Below are positions 33,658-42,941 of a stretch of 43,941 nt of DNA, piece after piece (positions within the stretch are counted from its first letter, which is position 1; each line of letters opens with the position of its first letter). The translations under genes were made by a program, and so were the position numbers. The stretch is from IMG/VR virus record IMGVR_UViG_3300020507_000005, positions 1 to 43,941 of that record. One strand, given 5' to 3'. Under the pieces are notes generated by a model. It worked only from the letters and a program-made list of their open reading frames with translations. It was not told the origin of the DNA and searched no databases. The DNA comes from a virus.

Positions 33658-34899
33658 ATGATTAGACTATCAGACTATCTAACAGAAGCAGCCGCAGAAA
33701 AAGACCGTCATCTTACACATATTGAGGATGCTGTTCTAGAAGGCGGTGTTACAGGCACTCGCAATGCTATCAAGTTTCTTATTGCTCTAAGAGATATGTT
33801 TGCCGATGATGGGCAGACATTATCAGAGGCACCAGGTTCTCTTATTCTTAGAACAAAGTTTGACGGCGCACCTGCCATCTATGCTGGTATCAATCCAGAG
33901 AATGGTAAGTTCTTTGTCGGCTCTAAGTCTATCTTTGCTAAGAATGCAAAGTTGAATTATACCGAAGCAGATGTTAGAGCAAATCACTCTGGTGGTCTTG
34001 CCGATAAATTATCAGATGCACTAAAGTATTTGCCTGAACTAGGTATCACCGGTATCGTTCATGGCGATTTCATGTTCTCTAAATCTGATCTTAAGTCAGA
34101 AACAATCGATGGTAAGAGCTATATCACATTTCGTCCTAACACAATCACATACGCTGTTCCCGCTGGTTCTAGAATAGCACAGCAAGTTCAAGCAGCCAAG
34201 ATTGGTATTGTCTTTCACACCACATATCATGGTAAGACAATGCAGACACTACAAACACATTTTGATATCAATGTCAATAACTTTAGACCATCACGCAATG
34301 TATGGTATCGTTCTAACAAGTTTCTTGATGTTACTGGTCGTGCTACCCTCACAAAGGCAGAGAACGCTAAACTAACAGGCATTCTTTCCCAAGCTGGTTC
34401 AGTATTCAGAACCATTCCTTCCTCACTATTAAATCAGATTGCAACCAACGACACATATAGAATCCATATCATGTCATTCTATAATCAGCGTGTCCGTGCT
34501 GGTGAACATATGGGCGCTGGTCATACGGCTGCACTAATAAAGTGGGTTGGGGATAAATATCAAAAGGGCGTTGATGATGCCAAACTACCAGCAACCAAAG
34601 CAAAGCGTAAGGCAGAGCGTGATATGGTTCTTCGTTGGTACCGTCAACATGCATCTGATCTAAAGAAAATCTTTCAGTTGCAAAACCTACTGATAGATGC
34701 CAAGATGCTATTGATTGCTAAGTTTAACATGGTGAACGATCTTGGCACATTCTTACATACCGCTGATGGTGGCTATAAGGTAACAACTCCTGAGGGCTAT
34801 GTTGCCGCTTGGTCAACTGGTGGTGATGCTGTTAAGCTAGTTGATAGATTAGAGTTTAGCCGTGCTAACTTCTTAGCTGTCAAGAATTGGGGAAGATAA
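33658..34899 (+). CDS. nucleotidyltransferase/ligase-like phage protein (413 aa)
   Basis: The N-terminal half carries LRTKFDGAPAIYAG (K67, F68, D69, G70), which matches motif I (KxDG) of covalent nucleotidyltransferases such as ATP-dependent DNA and RNA ligases. Further on are a motif III-like VHGDFMFS (134-141) and ITFRPNTITY (156-165). Similar proteins are conserved and uncharacterised in T4-like cyanophages. The C-terminal half is helical and unfamiliar. If K67 is adenylylated it would be an RNA or DNA end-sealing enzyme. It is not a normal ligase by length or motif IV/V, so the role is open. It has a late promoter. Confidence 0.7.
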   Translation: MIRLSDYLTEAAAEKDRHLTHIEDAVLEGGVTGTRNAIKFLIALRDMFADDGQTLSEAPGSLILRTKFDGAPAIYAGINPENGKFFVGSKSIFAKNAKLNYTEADVRANHSGGLADKLSDALKYLPELGITGIVHGDFMFSKSDLKSETIDGKSYITFRPNTITYAVPAGSRIAQQVQAAKIGIVFHTTYHGKTMQTLQTHFDINVNNFRPSRNVWYRSNKFLDVTGRATLTKAENAKLTGILSQAGSVFRTIPSSLLNQIATNDTYRIHIMSFYNQRVRAGEHMGAGHTAALIKWVGDKYQKGVDDAKLPATKAKRKAERDMVLRWYRQHASDLKKIFQLQNLLIDAKMLLIAKFNMVNDLGTFLHTADGGYKVTTPEGYVAAWSTGGDAVKLVDRLEFSRANFLAVKNWGR

Positions 34900-34992
34900 A
34901 TGACAGATAAACCGACACCAAAGCCTGTGCCGGTAATTAAGACGATTAAAAAGATCGTCAAGCAGGCTAGAGATAAGAAAAAGTATAAATAG
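34900..34992 (+). CDS. tiny basic protein (30 aa)
   Basis: ATG 34900 directly follows the stop of the ligase-like gene. The product is Lys/Pro-rich (…PVIKTIKKIVKQARDKKKYK) and its stop TAG is part of a late-promoter-like TATAAATA. It could be a small DNA-binding or virion protein. Confidence 0.45.
   Translation: MTDKPTPKPVPVIKTIKKIVKQARDKKKYK
34984..34991 (+). promoter_or_regulatory. T4-like late promoter
   Basis: TATAAATA, exact T4 late consensus, lies 26 bases before the next ATG (35018). It contains the stop codon of the 34900 gene. Confidence 0.6.
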
Positions 34993-35017
34993 TATAATAA
35001 TCCTGTAGAGGGAATAA

Positions 35018-37066
35018 ATGAAGAAAATTGTATTTACATTTGGCCGATATAATCCGCCAACCACGGGTCACGCAGAACTAATCAATTATGCGGTTAGATT
35101 AGCACATAGAACAGGTGCTGATCATCGTATCTATACCTCACAATCTCACGATCCCAAAAAGAATCCTCTACCACCAAAACAGAAGATGGCGTTTCTTCGT
35201 CAGATAATGCCTGGCGTCAATTTCGTTGATGATCCAAATATGAAGACTGCATTCATCATTTGTAAGAAATTGTCAGATGAAGGTTACGAAGATGTAACAT
35301 TTGTCGTTGGTGAAGATCGTGTAGCAGATTTTAAATCGCAACTAGGCAAGTATGTAAAGCCAAAGACGGCTAAAGACTTCAACCCCAAGATTCATTATCC
35401 ATTCAAGAAATTTCAGGTTGTATCATCTGGTGGACGCAAAGAAGGTATCTCTGGTACCGCACTAAGAGCAGCAGTCCGCAAGGGCGATTTCTCCACATTC
35501 GCTAAGGCATCAGCGGCAAAAGACAAGTTGCTTGCTCGTAAGATTTTTAATGCCGCTAAAGCAAATCTCCAAGAACAATTCACATTGCTAGAAGAAAAGG
35601 GAATGTCTCGTAAGGAGTTCGATAAGCTTCTACATTCATTCATTGACTTTACTTGTAAGCAATTAAATGTTAAAGAAAAGCCTGTCATCGAATATAAAGA
35701 TGACAAGGGAGATGGACAACCATCGTTCGGTGGATATGCACCACATTCAAAGACACTGATGGTCTATACAAAGAACCGTCATCCTATGGACATCTTTAGA
35801 ACTGTAGCACATGAGTTGGTGCATCATAAGCAGAATGAAGATGGTAGACTAGGTAAAGATATTGCCAAAGAGGGAGCAACTGGTTCTGATATTGAGAACG
35901 AAGCAAACTCAGAGGCTGGAAAGGTAATGAGATATTTTGGTAGAGAGAATCCTTTCTACTTTGATATGAACTATGTGCTAGAACACAAAGCAATATTACT
36001 AGGTGGTGTGCCAGGGTCAGGAAAAGATAGAATACTAAAAGAAGCAATTGCACCACTCGGATATAAAGAAGTCTCACAAGAGAATTTCACAAAGTATAAT
36101 GTTAATGGAGAAGGCATTGTCGTCAATGGCACAATGTCTAATTACGAACAGACAAATCAAATCAAAAACATTTTAGAAAGTCGTGGTTATAAGACCATGA
36201 TGGTATTTGTTAATACATCTAACGAAGTTTCTAAGCAACGCAATGAAGCAAGAGCATTAACTGGCGCTCGTGTCATCAATGAGAATACTCGTTTCAGCAA
36301 GTGGCAATCTGCACAGGTAAACACTGTAGAGTATTTACAACTATTCGAGAATTGTTATGTCATTGACAATAGTGCAGCCGCTCTTACAGAAGAACATAGA
36401 AACAATCTACATTTTCTCAAAAAGGCATTACACAATTTCAGTCTTGGAGAAACAGACTATAACTTTGAGCGTATGATTAATGAAAATCATACAGATTTCT
36501 CCAAGAACAATAGAAAGATATTAGTTGGTGGCGCTGGTAATTGGGGCACATCTAAACTAACTTCCAGATACCAGAAAGACACGCCCGGTCAAGATATCGG
36601 GTTTCAACCTATGAAAGTTTTGACATTGACACAGAAATTTAAAAACAAAAAGATGAAGAAAGAAGAAAAGACAGTTAGAAGTCCATCAGGTGCACCTATC
36701 GGCGGCGATAGAATTGGACCTGAAATTGGTCTTCCTAAAGGTCCTGGTTTTGGTGATAATCAGTCTATTGACCTACTCGGTATTGATAGACAGATTGATA
36801 GATGGATGGTGAAAGAAGAAACCAGAAAGAGATTTAAGCAAAAGTATGGTCAGTTGGGCGAACAGAAACTAAAAGAGACTGTCGCCAAACTGAAAAAAGA
36901 AAGTTTAACGGATCCATTTGACGGTTCTATGGGTGCTACACCTAACTCCGGTCAGATTGATAATGTTAGACAAGATCCAAATGCAGAGTTTGAGAAGCAA
37001 AAGATATTCGGAAGAAAAAAACTAAATACTAGCAATAGCTATGTTAACAAATTAAAAGGAAACTAA
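35018..37066 (+). CDS. three-domain fusion: nucleotidyltransferase, metallopeptidase-like, P-loop kinase-like
   Basis: A 682-residue protein. Domain 1 (about 1-170) has FGRYNPPTTGHAELI (T-G-H motif at 16-18) and ISGTALR, as in cytidylyltransferase/NMNAT-type nucleotidyltransferases. Domain 2 (about 195-310) has VAHELVHHK near residue 265, a HExxH-like zinc site with the usual Glu replaced by E in HELVH. Domain 3 (from about 325) has a P-loop GVPGSGKD (about 330-337), like small kinases. The C-terminal 150 residues are Lys-rich. T4-like cyanophages carry related single or fused genes near their structural genes. The combination is unusual. It probably acts in virion assembly or NAD/nucleotide metabolism, but no activity is shown. 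Confidence 0.78.
   Translation: MKKIVFTFGRYNPPTTGHAELINYAVRLAHRTGADHRIYTSQSHDPKKNPLPPKQKMAFLRQIMPGVNFVDDPNMKTAFIICKKLSDEGYEDVTFVVGEDRVADFKSQLGKYVKPKTAKDFNPKIHYPFKKFQVVSSGGRKEGISGTALRAAVRKGDFSTFAKASAAKDKLLARKIFNAAKANLQEQFTLLEEKGMSRKEFDKLLHSFIDFTCKQLNVKEKPVIEYKDDKGDGQPSFGGYAPHSKTLMVYTKNRHPMDIFRTVAHELVHHKQNEDGRLGKDIAKEGATGSDIENEANSEAGKVMRYFGRENPFYFDMNYVLEHKAILLGGVPGSGKDRILKEAIAPLGYKEVSQENFTKYNVNGEGIVVNGTMSNYEQTNQIKNILESRGYKTMMVFVNTSNEVSKQRNEARALTGARVINENTRFSKWQSAQVNTVEYLQLFENCYVIDNSAAALTEEHRNNLHFLKKALHNFSLGETDYNFERMINENHTDFSKNNRKILVGGAGNWGTSKLTSRYQKDTPGQDIGFQPMKVLTLTQKFKNKKMKKEEKTVRSPSGAPIGGDRIGPEIGLPKGPGFGDNQSIDLLGIDRQIDRWMVKEETRKRFKQKYGQLGEQKLKETVAKLKKESLTDPFDGSMGATPNSGQIDNVRQDPNAEFEKQKIFGRKKLNTSNSYVNKLKGN
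37022..37028 (+). promoter_or_regulatory. late-promoter-like motif
   Basis: CTAAATA lies inside the end of the fusion gene, 39 bases before the ATG at 37068. It would allow separate expression of the following structural genes. Confidence 0.4.
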
Positions 37067-37067
37067 A

Positions 37068-39329
37068 ATGTTTGAGAACAAGTTTAATACCAAGAAGACT
37101 GATTCGCTTGTCGAGGCAGTCAAGCAAGCACAGGCTGACGGTGAACTTCGTCGTCAGGCAGAAGCCCTTGTTAATGAAGAATTTGGCGTTTATTCACGCA
37201 AGGCAGTCATTCGTGAAAATCTAGCCGCTTATGATGCTCGCCTTGAAGAAGCCTATAAGTGCATGAAAGAAGGCAATAGAGATAATAAAGAAAAGAAGAA
37301 AGAGCATGAAGAAAAGACTGGTATGGAGCACATCAAAAAGATGGGCGGCTTCCCAGGACAGTCACCAAAGAGAACTGCTCGTGAACTAACAAAAGAAGAA
37401 AAGGCCGACAAGGATTATGACAAAGACGGTAAGGTCGAGTCACCAAAGGACGAAGTTTGGGGTTCTCGTCTTCGTGCTGCTAAACTCGCTGGCAAGCTAA
37501 AAGAAGGTATGGCCGATCCTAAGGATCCTTCATATCAGGGCGGCGGTGATGTTACATCAACACCAGCAAAGCATGTCAAGCCAACAAACCCAGAAAGAAT
37601 TAAGTCTTTCAAAGACCCAAGAGATTCGTCAGTTCAGGGCGGCGGTGATGTTACAGTTGGTGGTAAGCCAGCAAGCATCAGAGAAGCACTCCGTGAAATG
37701 GTTGCAAGAAAGAAAGACATTGCCAAGGGTGGTGTAACTGCTCCTCAAGAGTTCAAGCAAGAGAGATTTGCCAACAAGGGTGCAGTAACAAAGGCACCAG
37801 TTCCTGGCGTTTCTATTGCAGAAGAAGAACAGGTTGATGAAGCCGCATATTCAGCCAAGGCTGCTCGTGCTGGTAAAGACATTGGTAAGTCAGGAAAGCA
37901 GTTCTCTAAGATTGCTAAGAAGGCTGGTGAGAAGTATGGTTCTGAGGAGCGTGGTAAGAAGGTAGCAGGTGCTATTCTCGCTAAGATTCGTGCCAAGCAC
38001 ATGAAGGAAGATTCATCTTTTAACGCCGCACAGGAAACTGGTAAGTCGGTCGATGAAGCTGTTGCAACTGCCGTTCCACCTACATATCAGCCAGCATCCA
38101 CAGAGATTGCTAGACCTGCTAGAGCAAGTGGTCCACAAAGATTGCAAGGAACACGCTTCTATCGTGGTATGAGTGCAAAAACATCTGGCACATCAACTGC
38201 AAAGTTTGGCGCTCAACAGACTGCTAGAGCAACTGGTCCTTCACCAAAGACCGGAACCTCACTAGTTCCATCAGGTGGTAATAGACTACCAGCCGTTTCA
38301 GGATCTTCAACAACAAAGCTTCCTGCAACTACTGGTTCTGGCGCCGGTGCTGCTGACACAGGTGCATCAAAGCTACCTGCACTAAGAGGTGGTAATAGCG
38401 TAACTGCTACAAAGGCTGCCGATGCTGGTAGATCAGGTGCTTTCACTTACTCTCGACTAGGTGATACAGCTATTACAAAGGCTGCTGGTCGCTCTGCTCT
38501 TGGTACAGTTGCAAAGGTCGCTGCTAAGGCTGCTGGTCCTGCTTCTGCTATTGCTGATATCGTCACACCTTCTGGTAAGACTGAACCTGGTAATCCAGTG
38601 TTCCGTAAGACTGATGCTGGTAAGGGTGAGGTTGCAGGATATCGTTCTGCTACTACACCAAGAAAGACAGATGATAATACACAGAAGGGAATGGTAGGTG
38701 ATATGTCTAGAAGAGGCAAGTTGGCTCCTTCTGTTCGTAATCAGGAACTACCAAGCAAGATTGCTCCAGTTAAGACAACCGAGCCAGGTACACTATCTGC
38801 ACCTGCTGCTAAGCCTGCAACTACTTCAACCCCTGCACCAAAGTCATTTGGACAGGCATTCTCCACAGCTAGAAAAGAAGCTGAAACATCAGGAAATAAA
38901 TCAACTGGTCAGTTCTCATTCAAGGGCAAGCAGTTCCAGACAAACATAAACCCTGCAAAGGGCGCTGAAAAGTATGTGCCTGCTTCACAGCAAAAGGTAA
39001 CATCTGTTGGTAAGACACCAGCACCTGCTGCTACACCTTCACCAACTACACCTGGTTCAACTTCAATCTCTAAGCAGCCTGCACCTCCTGCATCTTCAAC
39101 CACAGGAATTAGTTCAACTGCTGCTAAGGTTGGTATCCCACAGACACCAACTGGCATGAGTAAAGATTTTGCTATGGGTAAGGATTTATCAAATCCTCCT
39201 TCAGTATCATCAACTCCGGCTGCTCCTAAGCCTTCTGCCCCACCACCAGCCATGTCAATGACTGATCCAAAAGCAAAGGCACTAAAAGAAGAAGTTCAGG
39301 TAGGTGAATATAAGTATAGGATCGTTTAA
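37068..39329 (+). CDS. large Ala/Lys/Pro-rich probable virion protein (753 aa)
   Basis: The first 300 residues are charged, with Lys/Glu-rich helices (EKKKEHEEKTGMEHIKKM). The segment SVQGGGDVTVGG repeats an earlier SYQGGGDVTST. From about residue 330 it is low-complexity Ala/Thr/Ser/Pro/Lys. Such long, disordered, basic-to-neutral proteins are found in T4-like cyanophages and pelagiphages as virion proteins. It is translated directly after the fusion protein (1-base gap). I infer an internal or neck-associated structural role. Confidence 0.6.
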   Translation: MFENKFNTKKTDSLVEAVKQAQADGELRRQAEALVNEEFGVYSRKAVIRENLAAYDARLEEAYKCMKEGNRDNKEKKKEHEEKTGMEHIKKMGGFPGQSPKRTARELTKEEKADKDYDKDGKVESPKDEVWGSRLRAAKLAGKLKEGMADPKDPSYQGGGDVTSTPAKHVKPTNPERIKSFKDPRDSSVQGGGDVTVGGKPASIREALREMVARKKDIAKGGVTAPQEFKQERFANKGAVTKAPVPGVSIAEEEQVDEAAYSAKAARAGKDIGKSGKQFSKIAKKAGEKYGSEERGKKVAGAILAKIRAKHMKEDSSFNAAQETGKSVDEAVATAVPPTYQPASTEIARPARASGPQRLQGTRFYRGMSAKTSGTSTAKFGAQQTARATGPSPKTGTSLVPSGGNRLPAVSGSSTTKLPATTGSGAGAADTGASKLPALRGGNSVTATKAADAGRSGAFTYSRLGDTAITKAAGRSALGTVAKVAAKAAGPASAIADIVTPSGKTEPGNPVFRKTDAGKGEVAGYRSATTPRKTDDNTQKGMVGDMSRRGKLAPSVRNQELPSKIAPVKTTEPGTLSAPAAKPATTSTPAPKSFGQAFSTARKEAETSGNKSTGQFSFKGKQFQTNINPAKGAEKYVPASQQKVTSVGKTPAPAATPSPTTPGSTSISKQPAPPASSTTGISSTAAKVGIPQTPTGMSKDFAMGKDLSNPPSVSSTPAAPKPSAPPPAMSMTDPKAKALKEEVQVGEYKYRIV
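37535..37655 (+). repeat. 22-bp direct repeat inside the 37068 gene
   Basis: The same 22 bases occur at 37535-37556 and 37634-37655, 99 bases (33 codons) apart and in frame, encoding QGGGDVT. This indicates a small internal duplication of the protein. Confidence 0.75.
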
Positions 39330-39533
39330 ATGAAAACACCTAAACAGACTAAGAAGGGCGGTAGTAGATACCGCCCTGACACAAAGAAGATGGCAAAAGA
39401 AGATCGTCAGAAGGCTCTTAAAAAAGTAAATAATAGCAAAGCGAATAGAACTATGACGGGGCAGAATCCAGACATTATTGAAATGGATCCTGTAAAAGTT
39501 GATGCTATCGGACAGAATCAAGGTTTAAACTAA
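39330..39533 (+). CDS. small basic protein (67 aa)
   Basis: ATG 39330 directly follows the previous stop. The product is very basic (KTPKQTKKGGSRYRPDTKKMAKEDRQKALKK pattern over residues 2-32) with a neutral tail. It may bind DNA or be a small virion component. Function is unknown. Confidence 0.55.
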   Translation: MKTPKQTKKGGSRYRPDTKKMAKEDRQKALKKVNNSKANRTMTGQNPDIIEMDPVKVDAIGQNQGLN

Positions 39534-39554
39534 CAAGAAAGAAGGATTACTAAA

Positions 39555-40175
39555 ATGCCACTATGGGGATCAGTAGATAACGCTGCAAACTCCGACATTG
39601 CAGTTCTAATGCAGTATAACAAGCCAACAGATACAACCGAACAGGCTGTGCTATTTGGCAATACTACATCAGGCGCTTTTGTCACAAACGAAACAGTCGG
39701 CCAGTTCGGTGTTGATTCGGATGAAATCACCGCTGCTCGTGCCGCTGGTGCAGCAAAGCCAGCACATGCTGGTTGGAACATTCGTCACGAAGGAACTGGC
39801 CTAAAGGCTGGTCGTGTATGGTACGAAACAGTTGTTGCCATGGGCTCAATGTCAGGCGACGCCGAAGATACAGTCTTCCCAGACACAACAATTAGAATTA
39901 CAACTCAGCCTGTAAGTGCTAACGGCGCTGGCAATGTTACTCTATCAGTTGTTGCTACATCAACACCAACAAAGACACTATCTTATGCATGGCAGCGTAA
40001 CGCTGGTGCTGGTTGGGTTTCAGTTAGCAACCTTACTGGTGTTTATTTCAATGCTACATCCGCTTCACTTACTGCAAACGCAGAGATTGCATCAGGAAAT
40101 ACATTCCGTGTCACCGTTTCTGCTACAGGCGCAGTAAGCGTAGTATCTGCAAACGCAGCCGTAACGACACCATAA
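39555..40175 (+). CDS. capsid decoration/virion protein with Ig-like domain
   Basis: A 206-residue protein. The first 110 residues (MPLWGSVDNAANSDIAVL … HAGWNIRHEGTGLKAGRV … YETVVAMGSM) match a virion protein family seen in T4-like cyanophages and pelagiphages. Residues 115-206 look like an Ig-like beta-sandwich (ITTQPVSANGAGNVTLSVVA … NTFRVTVSATGAVSVVSA). Ig-like domains often decorate phage capsids or tails and help adhesion. AGAAAGAAGGATT precedes ATG. I am fairly sure it is structural. Confidence 0.8.
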   Translation: MPLWGSVDNAANSDIAVLMQYNKPTDTTEQAVLFGNTTSGAFVTNETVGQFGVDSDEITAARAAGAAKPAHAGWNIRHEGTGLKAGRVWYETVVAMGSMSGDAEDTVFPDTTIRITTQPVSANGAGNVTLSVVATSTPTKTLSYAWQRNAGAGWVSVSNLTGVYFNATSASLTANAEIASGNTFRVTVSATGAVSVVSANAAVTTP

Positions 40176-40185
40176 GGAGAGTTTT

Positions 40186-41793
40186 ATGAAAACTTTCCGT
40201 GATCATCTTAAAGAGGAAGTCGTACCTACCGCTCTTAGTAACGGTAGCGTAGACATTAAAAATCCAGCAGTCAGAGCCGAACTTAACGGCATTCTGGCTG
40301 CTATTGCCACTCGTTCATGCATTACACCATATATTGCTCTAACAAAGATGCGTAAGGCTCTTTCTTATTTTCATATTGAGTTGCCAAGCAAAGTCTATAT
40401 GGAAGGCAATCATGGTGTAGAAGTATGGGAGATCCATCAGTTTGGACACAAGATGGGTATGACAGATCAGGGTGAGTTCGTAAAAGAAGTTCCCTGTGAC
40501 TATTACCTATTCTTCCATTATCATCTATTCGGCTCAATGTTCATGATTGATGCTAGAGTAGTTGATAAGGACGATCTTGACAAGAGACTAAGTGCCGCCG
40601 AAGCAATGATCAAAGAAGATGCAGCAGCAATGAAACATCTTCAAAGAGCATTAGCCCCTAAAGAGAAGATGCATTCTGCACTAGGAGATTGTGATTGTAG
40701 CCAGGGCGATTCCCCAAGCACTAAATCTGCTGTTGATGTTTCTATGCGCCGTAAGGACAAGAAACTATCTGCCGATTCGCTTGATGAGGGATGGGTAGCA
40801 ATTGCTCCACGTGGACAGAGCGTCTATGACAAGTTCGGCGATGCTAATCCAAACGCAAAGTGGTATGGTCGTAAACCTCCAAAGGCAAACAAGCCAGGTG
40901 ATGCTGAACCAGGTGCTGGAGATACCTACAAGGGTTCAAAACAGGGTGGTAAGACACGCTTTGCTAAGAAAACTGTCAAGGAAGAAAACCTTGACGAAGT
41001 ATCTCTAGGCAAACTTGTTGCTTATAAGAACAAGGCTGGTGAAGGTCGTGAAAAGGGTGTTGCTCTTGCTGATAAGAAGATGAAAGGTAAAGCAAAGGTT
41101 GGTGCCTCTGCTCCTAAGCATCCTTACATGGAAGAGACTGTTGAAGAAGGTAAAAAAGTCAAGATCAAACTTAACCCAGAAAAAAAGATTGGTTACACAG
41201 TTCATGACGTTGGACCTGGTGGAAAGAAAACTCTTGTAAAATCTGGAGAAACAAAAGTCAAGGACATAAAAGAAGGCCGTATGCCTGCTTCTGTTATCAA
41301 GCACAAGCAGAAACTCGCTGGTATGACTGATGCTGAAAAGAAGGCAAAGTTTGCTGGTAAGTCAGAAGCAGAACTAAAGGCAATGGCTCGTCGTCATGGT
41401 CATGGCCCAGACAGCAACGAGTATTCTAAGCATGGTTCTTATGAAAAGAAACAGATTGATGAACTTTCATATGAAACAGTAGCCAGATATCATAGAAAGG
41501 CTGCCGACAGATATCAGACTGGTGAAGAACCATATGAGAAAAGAAAGAAGGGTCGTGAGTTAGCCACTAGAAAACGTGCTGGCGGCATGATGGGTATTCC
41601 AAAGGCCAAAGTAATGGCTAAGGAAGAAACCATCAATGAAAAACTAACCAAGAGAATGAAGGTTTCTGATGTTATCTCTGACTTTGTTCATTCCGATGAT
41701 CCAAAGTTCAAGGGTAAATCAAAGAAAGAGCGCATGAAGATGGCTCTAGGTGCCTATTATGGTATGCATCCGGAGAAGTCTCGTAAAGAATAA
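40186..41793 (+). CDS. Lys-rich probable virion/internal protein (535 aa)
   Basis: The first 150 residues are globular with a beta-rich middle (NHGVEVWEIHQFGHKMGMTD). The remainder is basic, with short repeated motifs such as KKTVKEENLDEVSLGKL and ESKH-type helices, and looks disordered. Comparable proteins accompany structural genes in T4-like marine phages. GGAG precedes the ATG. I infer a virion-associated role; no enzymatic motif is visible. Confidence 0.6.
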   Translation: MKTFRDHLKEEVVPTALSNGSVDIKNPAVRAELNGILAAIATRSCITPYIALTKMRKALSYFHIELPSKVYMEGNHGVEVWEIHQFGHKMGMTDQGEFVKEVPCDYYLFFHYHLFGSMFMIDARVVDKDDLDKRLSAAEAMIKEDAAAMKHLQRALAPKEKMHSALGDCDCSQGDSPSTKSAVDVSMRRKDKKLSADSLDEGWVAIAPRGQSVYDKFGDANPNAKWYGRKPPKANKPGDAEPGAGDTYKGSKQGGKTRFAKKTVKEENLDEVSLGKLVAYKNKAGEGREKGVALADKKMKGKAKVGASAPKHPYMEETVEEGKKVKIKLNPEKKIGYTVHDVGPGGKKTLVKSGETKVKDIKEGRMPASVIKHKQKLAGMTDAEKKAKFAGKSEAELKAMARRHGHGPDSNEYSKHGSYEKKQIDELSYETVARYHRKAADRYQTGEEPYEKRKKGRELATRKRAGGMMGIPKAKVMAKEETINEKLTKRMKVSDVISDFVHSDDPKFKGKSKKERMKMALGAYYGMHPEKSRKE

Positions 41794-42179
41794 TGCTTGA
41801 TCTTAATGATGGTAATTTTTTGATATACGCCGCTAAATCATACGAAAGTCCTCATCTGCTCCAATCAGAGTTTGATGAGGACTTGAAGCGGATCAAGTAT
41901 ATCAAAAGATTGTTACGCAAATACAGAATGGATGGTGAGTGTAAAGAGAGATTGATACTCAACCACATCATTATTCTATCCAACATGTTTGGAGTAGAAG
42001 CGACGGTGAACATGCTGTTTCTAAAGGTTGAACCTGATGATTATCCCACACTTAAAACATTTCTTTTATTTCTTAACTATATGCCCGAAAAGTTAAGTGT
42101 CACGATTAATAAATACACAGTGAACCAAAAAGAGATTATGGTAGATTTATCCATAGCAGACAGATTGAGGAAGATATGA
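41793..42179 (+). CDS. conserved T4-like phage protein (128 aa)
   Basis: It starts one base into the previous stop. The central KERLILNHIIILSNMFGVEA and the PEKLSV region are familiar from small conserved proteins in cyanophage genomes, where they lie near structural genes. The protein is helical. Function is unknown. Confidence 0.68.
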   Translation: MLDLNDGNFLIYAAKSYESPHLLQSEFDEDLKRIKYIKRLLRKYRMDGECKERLILNHIIILSNMFGVEATVNMLFLKVEPDDYPTLKTFLLFLNYMPEKLSVTINKYTVNQKEIMVDLSIADRLRKI

Positions 42180-42577
42180 TTGACGAAGATGCGCCAACAG
42201 TAAACATAGGCTCAGGTCAGATTCCCGGCGCTGGTGTTACATCACCAGGAAAGCCAGCGAACTTCGGCGATACAATCGTAAATCCCGGTGCTGCTAAAAG
42301 ATGGAAGAAGATAAACGCCACCCAGACTGGCGGTATTCTTCGAAGAAAGAAGCCGCTTATGGAAGACTCATTCGCTGGTGCTATGGTCTTTGAAGTTAAT
42401 TCAAAACTATTTCATAGCCTAACATTGAGCAAGCGCAAAGGCAAACATTGGCGAACATATCTTGAAGAAGATGATTGCTATGCTGAAATTCGTGAATGGG
42501 CTAATAAGAATAAAGGTCCTATTGTTGTAAGAAATGAAGCAACAGGCGAAATGAGATATATCAGATATAAAAATTAA
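42176..42577 (+). CDS. hypothetical protein (133 aa)
   Basis: It overlaps the previous stop by 4 bases. The N terminus is Gly/Pro-rich (IGSGQIPGAGVTSPGKP), the rest mixed with basic patches (LSKRKGKHWRTYL). No family is recognised. It may be part of the structural module. Confidence 0.6.
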   Translation: MIDEDAPTVNIGSGQIPGAGVTSPGKPANFGDTIVNPGAAKRWKKINATQTGGILRRKKPLMEDSFAGAMVFEVNSKLFHSLTLSKRKGKHWRTYLEEDDCYAEIREWANKNKGPIVVRNEATGEMRYIRYKN

Positions 42578-42593
42578 CACAAGGACGAAAGGA

Positions 42594-42938
42594 ATGGAAC
42601 TATCCATGTCAGACAAAGACTCCCACGACTTCGAGAATGGAGTTGGCGAGGTAGTATCAAGAATGCCACCAATTATCACCACCATCATTGCTGTTGGAGG
42701 ATTAGTGGCGGCTTACTTTATGACAATTGGTGAGTTCAAAGTTAAGGATATGGAACTACAGCAGAAAGTTCAATATCTTGAACAGAAGGTTGACCGCATA
42801 GAGGAAACGATGGATACTATCAAACTAAAACTAGACGCTCGTTTTCCAATTGTAGATAATGAAAGACAAGACCTTCGTAGGGAAATTGATAGTCTAAAGG
42901 AAGTCATTCAGCAGATGAAGCCGCTACTTAAAAGATAA
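42594..42938 (+). CDS. membrane-anchored coiled-coil protein (114 aa)
   Basis: ATG 42594 is preceded by AAGGACGAAAGG. One membrane helix (about 25-45, PPIITTIIAVGGLVAAYFMT) is followed by a long coiled coil (about 53-110, LQQKVQYLEQKVDRIEETMD). It resembles spanin- or tether-like proteins in topology, but lacks a lipoprotein partner. It ends the structural region before the primase promoter. Function is unknown. Confidence 0.6.
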   Translation: MELSMSDKDSHDFENGVGEVVSRMPPIITTIIAVGGLVAAYFMTIGEFKVKDMELQQKVQYLEQKVDRIEETMDTIKLKLDARFPIVDNERQDLRREIDSLKEVIQQMKPLLKR

Positions 42939-42941
42939 CAC

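Noticed and set aside
42594-42938. Spanin
   Set aside because: The topology is similar, but there is no lipoprotein partner gene and the true spanin-like pair lies at 6870-7531.
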